Assembly (NCBI GenBank): GCA_946481195.1 | Contig: CAMLNG010000172.1 | Coordinates: 1-7,439, forward strand | DNA from: an uncultured Chromatiaceae bacterium | GTDB taxonomy: Bacteria; Pseudomonadota; Gammaproteobacteria; Enterobacterales; Alteromonadaceae | Direction of reading: 5' to 3' | DNA length: 7,439 bases | Shown: piece after piece, positions 5,913-7,439 of the stretch | Position numbering within the stretch: the first letter of the stretch is position 1 | Layout: each line of letters opens with the position of its first letter | Program-made: the position numbers and the translations under genes | Notes under the pieces: model-generated | What the model was told of the DNA's origin: nothing | Seen by the model: only the letters and a program-made list of their open reading frames with translations | Databases searched by the model: none

Positions 5913-7112
5913 ATGTTAACTGAAGTACAAATCCGTCTGGTCAAAAGCACAGTGCCACTGCTGGAAAATGCTGGCGTCGCCGTGACTGAATATTTTTACA
6001 ATCGAATGTTGAATGCCCATCCGGAGCTGCTGGACATCTTTAACCAAAGTAATCAACGCAGTGGCCGCCAGCAGTTTGCCCTGTTCAGTGCTGTTGCCGC
6101 TTATGCCCGCTATATCGATGATCTTGCGATGCTGCGCGAAGTGGTAGAACGGGTGGCCAATAAACATACCAGTTTGTTTATTCAGCCAGAACACTACGAC
6201 ATTGTCGGTCATCATCTGCTGGCAACGCTGCAAGAACTGGCGCCGGACGCTTTTACCGCTGAAGTCACGGACGCCTGGACCGCAGCTTATGCCCTGCTGG
6301 CCAATATTCTGATCGGCCGCGAACAGCAACTTTACAGTGAAAAACGCATTGCTACCGGAGGTTGGTATGGCCCAAGACCCTTTAAAGTTATCAGTAAAAC
6401 CATGGAATCGGAGCTGGTCTGCAGCTTTGTATTCGCGCCTCAGGACGGACAACCCGTGCTGGATTATCTGCCTGGCCAGTATCTCGGCGTCAAAGTGAAA
6501 CCGGCTGCGGCAGAGCATATCGAAATCCGTCAGTATTCATTGTCCGACAAAGCCAATGGCCAGACGTACCGCATCAGCGTCAAACGCGAAACGCTGCCGC
6601 AGCCCGGTCTGGTGTCGAACTATCTGCATGACGAAGTTCAGGTCGGTGACGTGCTGGAATTATTGCCGCCAGCCGGCGATTTTTATCTGCAGCCCGCGCC
6701 TGCGCCAACAGTGTTAATCTCTGCCGGTGTTGGTCTGACTCCCATGTTGTCCATGCTGGAAACTATTGCTGCCTCTGGCCGCAATACGCCAACCTGGTTC
6801 CTGCATGCCTGTGAAAACCGCGCCCAGCATTCATTCGCCGACCGGCTGCGAATGCTTGCACAGCAGCAGGACAATCTGCAGCTGCATTATTGGTATCAGC
6901 AGGTGACGATGGCAGATTCGCAGACCGGTCAGGTCAGTGCGGGATTGATGGACCTCGTCGCGCTGAAAGATCAACTGCCGCGCCAACAAGGTCAGTTTTA
7001 TCTGTGTGGACCGGCTGCATTTATGCAGTTTGCGAAAAGTCAGTTGCTGCACATCGGCGTGTCTGCTTCACAAATTCACTATGAAGTCTTTGGTCCGCAC
7101 ACCGATTTGTAA
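5913..7112 (+). CDS. hmp: Flavohaemoprotein, nitric oxide dioxygenase (Hmp/Fhp)
   Basis: The 399-residue cytosolic enzyme oxidises NO to nitrate with O2 and NAD(P)H. The order is globin domain (about 1-140), FAD-binding ferredoxin reductase-like domain (about 150-260) and NAD-binding domain (about 265-399). The globin keeps the haem-pocket residues Tyr29, Phe43, Gln53, proximal His85, Tyr95 and a Glu at 137 corresponding to E. coli Glu135. The FAD motif RQYSL is at 206-210, the nicotinamide-binding AGVGLTPM at 271-278, FYLCGP at 362-367, and the C-terminal HYEVFGPH at 389-396. The length is close to E. coli Hmp (396), with a two-residue insertion after about residue 110. It is the last gene of the ppyR-nnrS-hmp operon under NorR and sigma-54 control; in E. 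coli hmp is instead controlled chiefly by NsrR, so this wiring follows the Pseudomonas FhpR model. A terminator follows 22 bases after the stop. Confidence 0.97.
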   Translation: MLTEVQIRLVKSTVPLLENAGVAVTEYFYNRMLNAHPELLDIFNQSNQRSGRQQFALFSAVAAYARYIDDLAMLREVVERVANKHTSLFIQPEHYDIVGHHLLATLQELAPDAFTAEVTDAWTAAYALLANILIGREQQLYSEKRIATGGWYGPRPFKVISKTMESELVCSFVFAPQDGQPVLDYLPGQYLGVKVKPAAAEHIEIRQYSLSDKANGQTYRISVKRETLPQPGLVSNYLHDEVQVGDVLELLPPAGDFYLQPAPAPTVLISAGVGLTPMLSMLETIAASGRNTPTWFLHACENRAQHSFADRLRMLAQQQDNLQLHYWYQQVTMADSQTGQVSAGLMDLVALKDQLPRQQGQFYLCGPAAFMQFAKSQLLHIGVSASQIHYEVFGPHTDL

Positions 7113-7134
7113 TTCCACTGGCAACATTACAAAT

Positions 7135-7170
7135 GCCTCCCACAATCACAGGATTGTGGGGAGCTTTTTT
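7135..7170 (+). terminator. Rho-independent terminator after hmp
   Basis: GCCTCCCACAATC (7135-7147), loop ACAG, and GATTGTGGGGAGC (7152-7164) form a long stem with one bulged or mismatched position, followed by TTTTTT (7165-7170). It closes the NO-detoxification operon. Confidence 0.9.
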
Positions 7171-7192
7171 GCTGAATAAGAATCACAGGCAC

Positions 7193-7215
7193 AAAAAACC
7201 AGCACTTGGCTGGTT
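7193..7215 (-). terminator. Minus-strand terminator downstream of the tRNA-Asp-like sequence
   Basis: On the minus strand AACCAGC, loop CAAGT, GCTGGTT is followed by a T-run of six (ending at 7193). It lies about 30 bases past the CCA end of the tRNA-like sequence and converges on the hmp terminator. Confidence 0.8.
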
Positions 7216-7220
7216 GATGT

Positions 7221-7244
7221 TTTACTGCTGTTCAGTGCAGTAAA
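7221..7244. repeat. Perfect 8-bp hairpin in the tRNA trailer
   Basis: TTTACTGC (7221-7228) and GCAGTAAA (7237-7244) flank the loop TGTTCAGT. It lies between the CCA end and the terminator hairpin on the minus-strand transcript and could guide 3' processing. The same element recurs at 7413-7436. Confidence 0.55.
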
Positions 7245-7245
7245 G

Positions 7246-7338
7246 TGGCGGAGCGGACGGGACTCGAACGTGTGACGTCCAACCCACCCCCGGCGTGACA
7301 GGCCGGCCATGCTCTTAATGGACAGCAACCGACTGAAC
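7246..7338 (-). pseudogene. Degenerate tRNA-Asp (GTC) remnant
   Basis: Three blocks match bacterial tRNA-Asp in order on the minus strand: the D-arm GTTCAGTCGGTT (7327-7338), a perfect anticodon arm CCGGC-CTGTCAC-GCCGG with anticodon GTC (7290-7306; anticodon 7297-7299), and the T-loop plus 3' acceptor strand from GTTCGAGTCCCG through CCGCTCCG to an encoded CCA (7246-7269). The joins are wrong: about 20 bases (7307-7326) replace the usual six or so between D-arm and anticodon arm, about 20 bases (7270-7289) replace the short variable region and 5' side of the T-stem, and the expected 5' acceptor strand GGAGCGG is missing, replaced by a GCCGTCT-type hairpin. T-stem and acceptor stem therefore cannot form normally. 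It may be a decayed terminal copy of a tRNA-Asp array, a rearranged copy, or an assembly chimera; a working tRNA is unlikely. Confidence 0.7.
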
Positions 7339-7339
7339 A

Positions 7340-7355
7340 GCCGTCTTCAGACGGC
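7340..7355. repeat. Strong palindromic hairpin at the 5' side of the tRNA remnant
   Basis: GCCGTCT-TC-AGACGGC has perfect 7-bp GC-rich arms and sits exactly where the 5' acceptor strand of tRNA-Asp should be. No T-run follows, so it is not a standard terminator. Confidence 0.6.
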
Positions 7356-7371
7356 CAGAGTGTATCCAACA

Positions 7372-7439
7372 AATCGCAGGCACAAAAAAACCAGCACTTG
7401 GCTGGTTGATGTTTTACTGCTGTTCAGTGCAGTAAAGTG
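7372..7439. repeat. 68-bp direct repeat, copy 2 (runs to window edge)
   Basis: Near-identical to 7181-7247, with an offset of 191-192 bases. The window stops where the CCA end of a further tRNA-Asp would begin, which suggests that another minus-strand tRNA unit lies just outside. Confidence 0.85.
7384..7407 (-). terminator. Minus-strand terminator of the next upstream tRNA unit
   Basis: Same AACCAGC/GCTGGTT hairpin as in copy 1, here with a seven-base T-run on the minus strand. It probably ends a tRNA transcript that starts beyond the window, which would leave the degenerate tRNA copy without readthrough transcription. Confidence 0.75.

Larger units (their letters stand above)
7181..7247. 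repeat. 67-bp direct repeat, copy 1 (tRNA trailer and terminator)
   Basis: This segment recurs at 7372-7439 with only one substitution (A/G at 7185 versus 7376) and one length change in the A-run (six versus seven). It holds a minus-strand terminator and an 8-bp stem TTTACTGC...GCAGTAAA (7221-7244), and ends at the CCA end of the tRNA-Asp-like sequence. It is best read as the conserved 3' trailer of a minus-strand tRNA unit that is repeated in tandem. Confidence 0.85.

Noticed and set aside
7146..7328. Small open frame on the minus strand across the terminator and tRNA-like region
   Set aside because: It runs through the terminator hairpins and the tRNA remnant, has no ribosome binding site that I can see, and its protein resembles nothing.
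7340..7355. Contains the 10-mer TTCAGACGGC, the reverse complement of the Neisseria DNA uptake core
   Set aside because: It is a single copy inside a palindrome, and the rest of the window is not Neisseria-like; chance is the simplest explanation.
7181..7439. CRISPR-like or insertion sequence interpretation of the direct repeats
   Set aside because: There are only two copies, the repeat is too long and holds a terminator and tRNA trailer, and no transposase or terminal inverted repeats are present.

Overview
The window looks like chromosomal DNA of a gammaproteobacterium with moderate GC, of the Rheinheimera/Alishewanella/Pseudomonas kind. That placement is inferred from the gene repertoire (CheV, a NorR/FhpR regulator, PpyR-like protein, NnrS, Hmp) and from protein resemblance recalled from memory, not from a search. 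Coding density is high and I see no insertion sequence or CRISPR array.

Left part (1-1600, plus strand): the 3' end of a YfcC-family membrane transporter is followed after 12 bases by iadA, an isoaspartyl dipeptidase-like amidohydrolase. This is probably a small peptide or amino acid use operon. It closes with a hairpin that can terminate in both directions. The IadA-like protein lacks two of the metal-ligand residues of the E. coli enzyme.

Middle (1600-4242, minus strand): cheV, a CheW-receiver chemotaxis coupling protein, lies downstream of a norR/fhpR gene. The latter encodes a nitric-oxide-sensing sigma-54 enhancer-binding protein with GAF, AAA+ and Fis-type HTH domains and all the iron-ligand candidate residues of E. 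coli NorR.

Control region (4243-4416): between norR and the divergent operon lie two good GT-N7-AC NorR sites and one degenerate site, a full IHF consensus match, and a -24/-12 sigma-54 promoter, in the order expected for NorR-type activation.

Right part (4417-7112, plus strand): a tightly packed operon of a small two-helix membrane protein (PpyR-like), nnrS and hmp/fhp (NO dioxygenase), ending in a strong terminator. Together with norR this is a self-contained NO sensing and detoxification module, with the same gene set as the Pseudomonas aeruginosa fhpR-fhp-ppyR-nnrS neighbourhood.

Right edge (7113-7439): a degenerate tRNA-Asp-like sequence on the minus strand lies between two copies of a 67-68 bp direct repeat. 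Each copy carries a minus-strand terminator and a second hairpin. This looks like the edge of a tandem tRNA-Asp array whose terminal copy has decayed or been rearranged; the window stops inside the second repeat.
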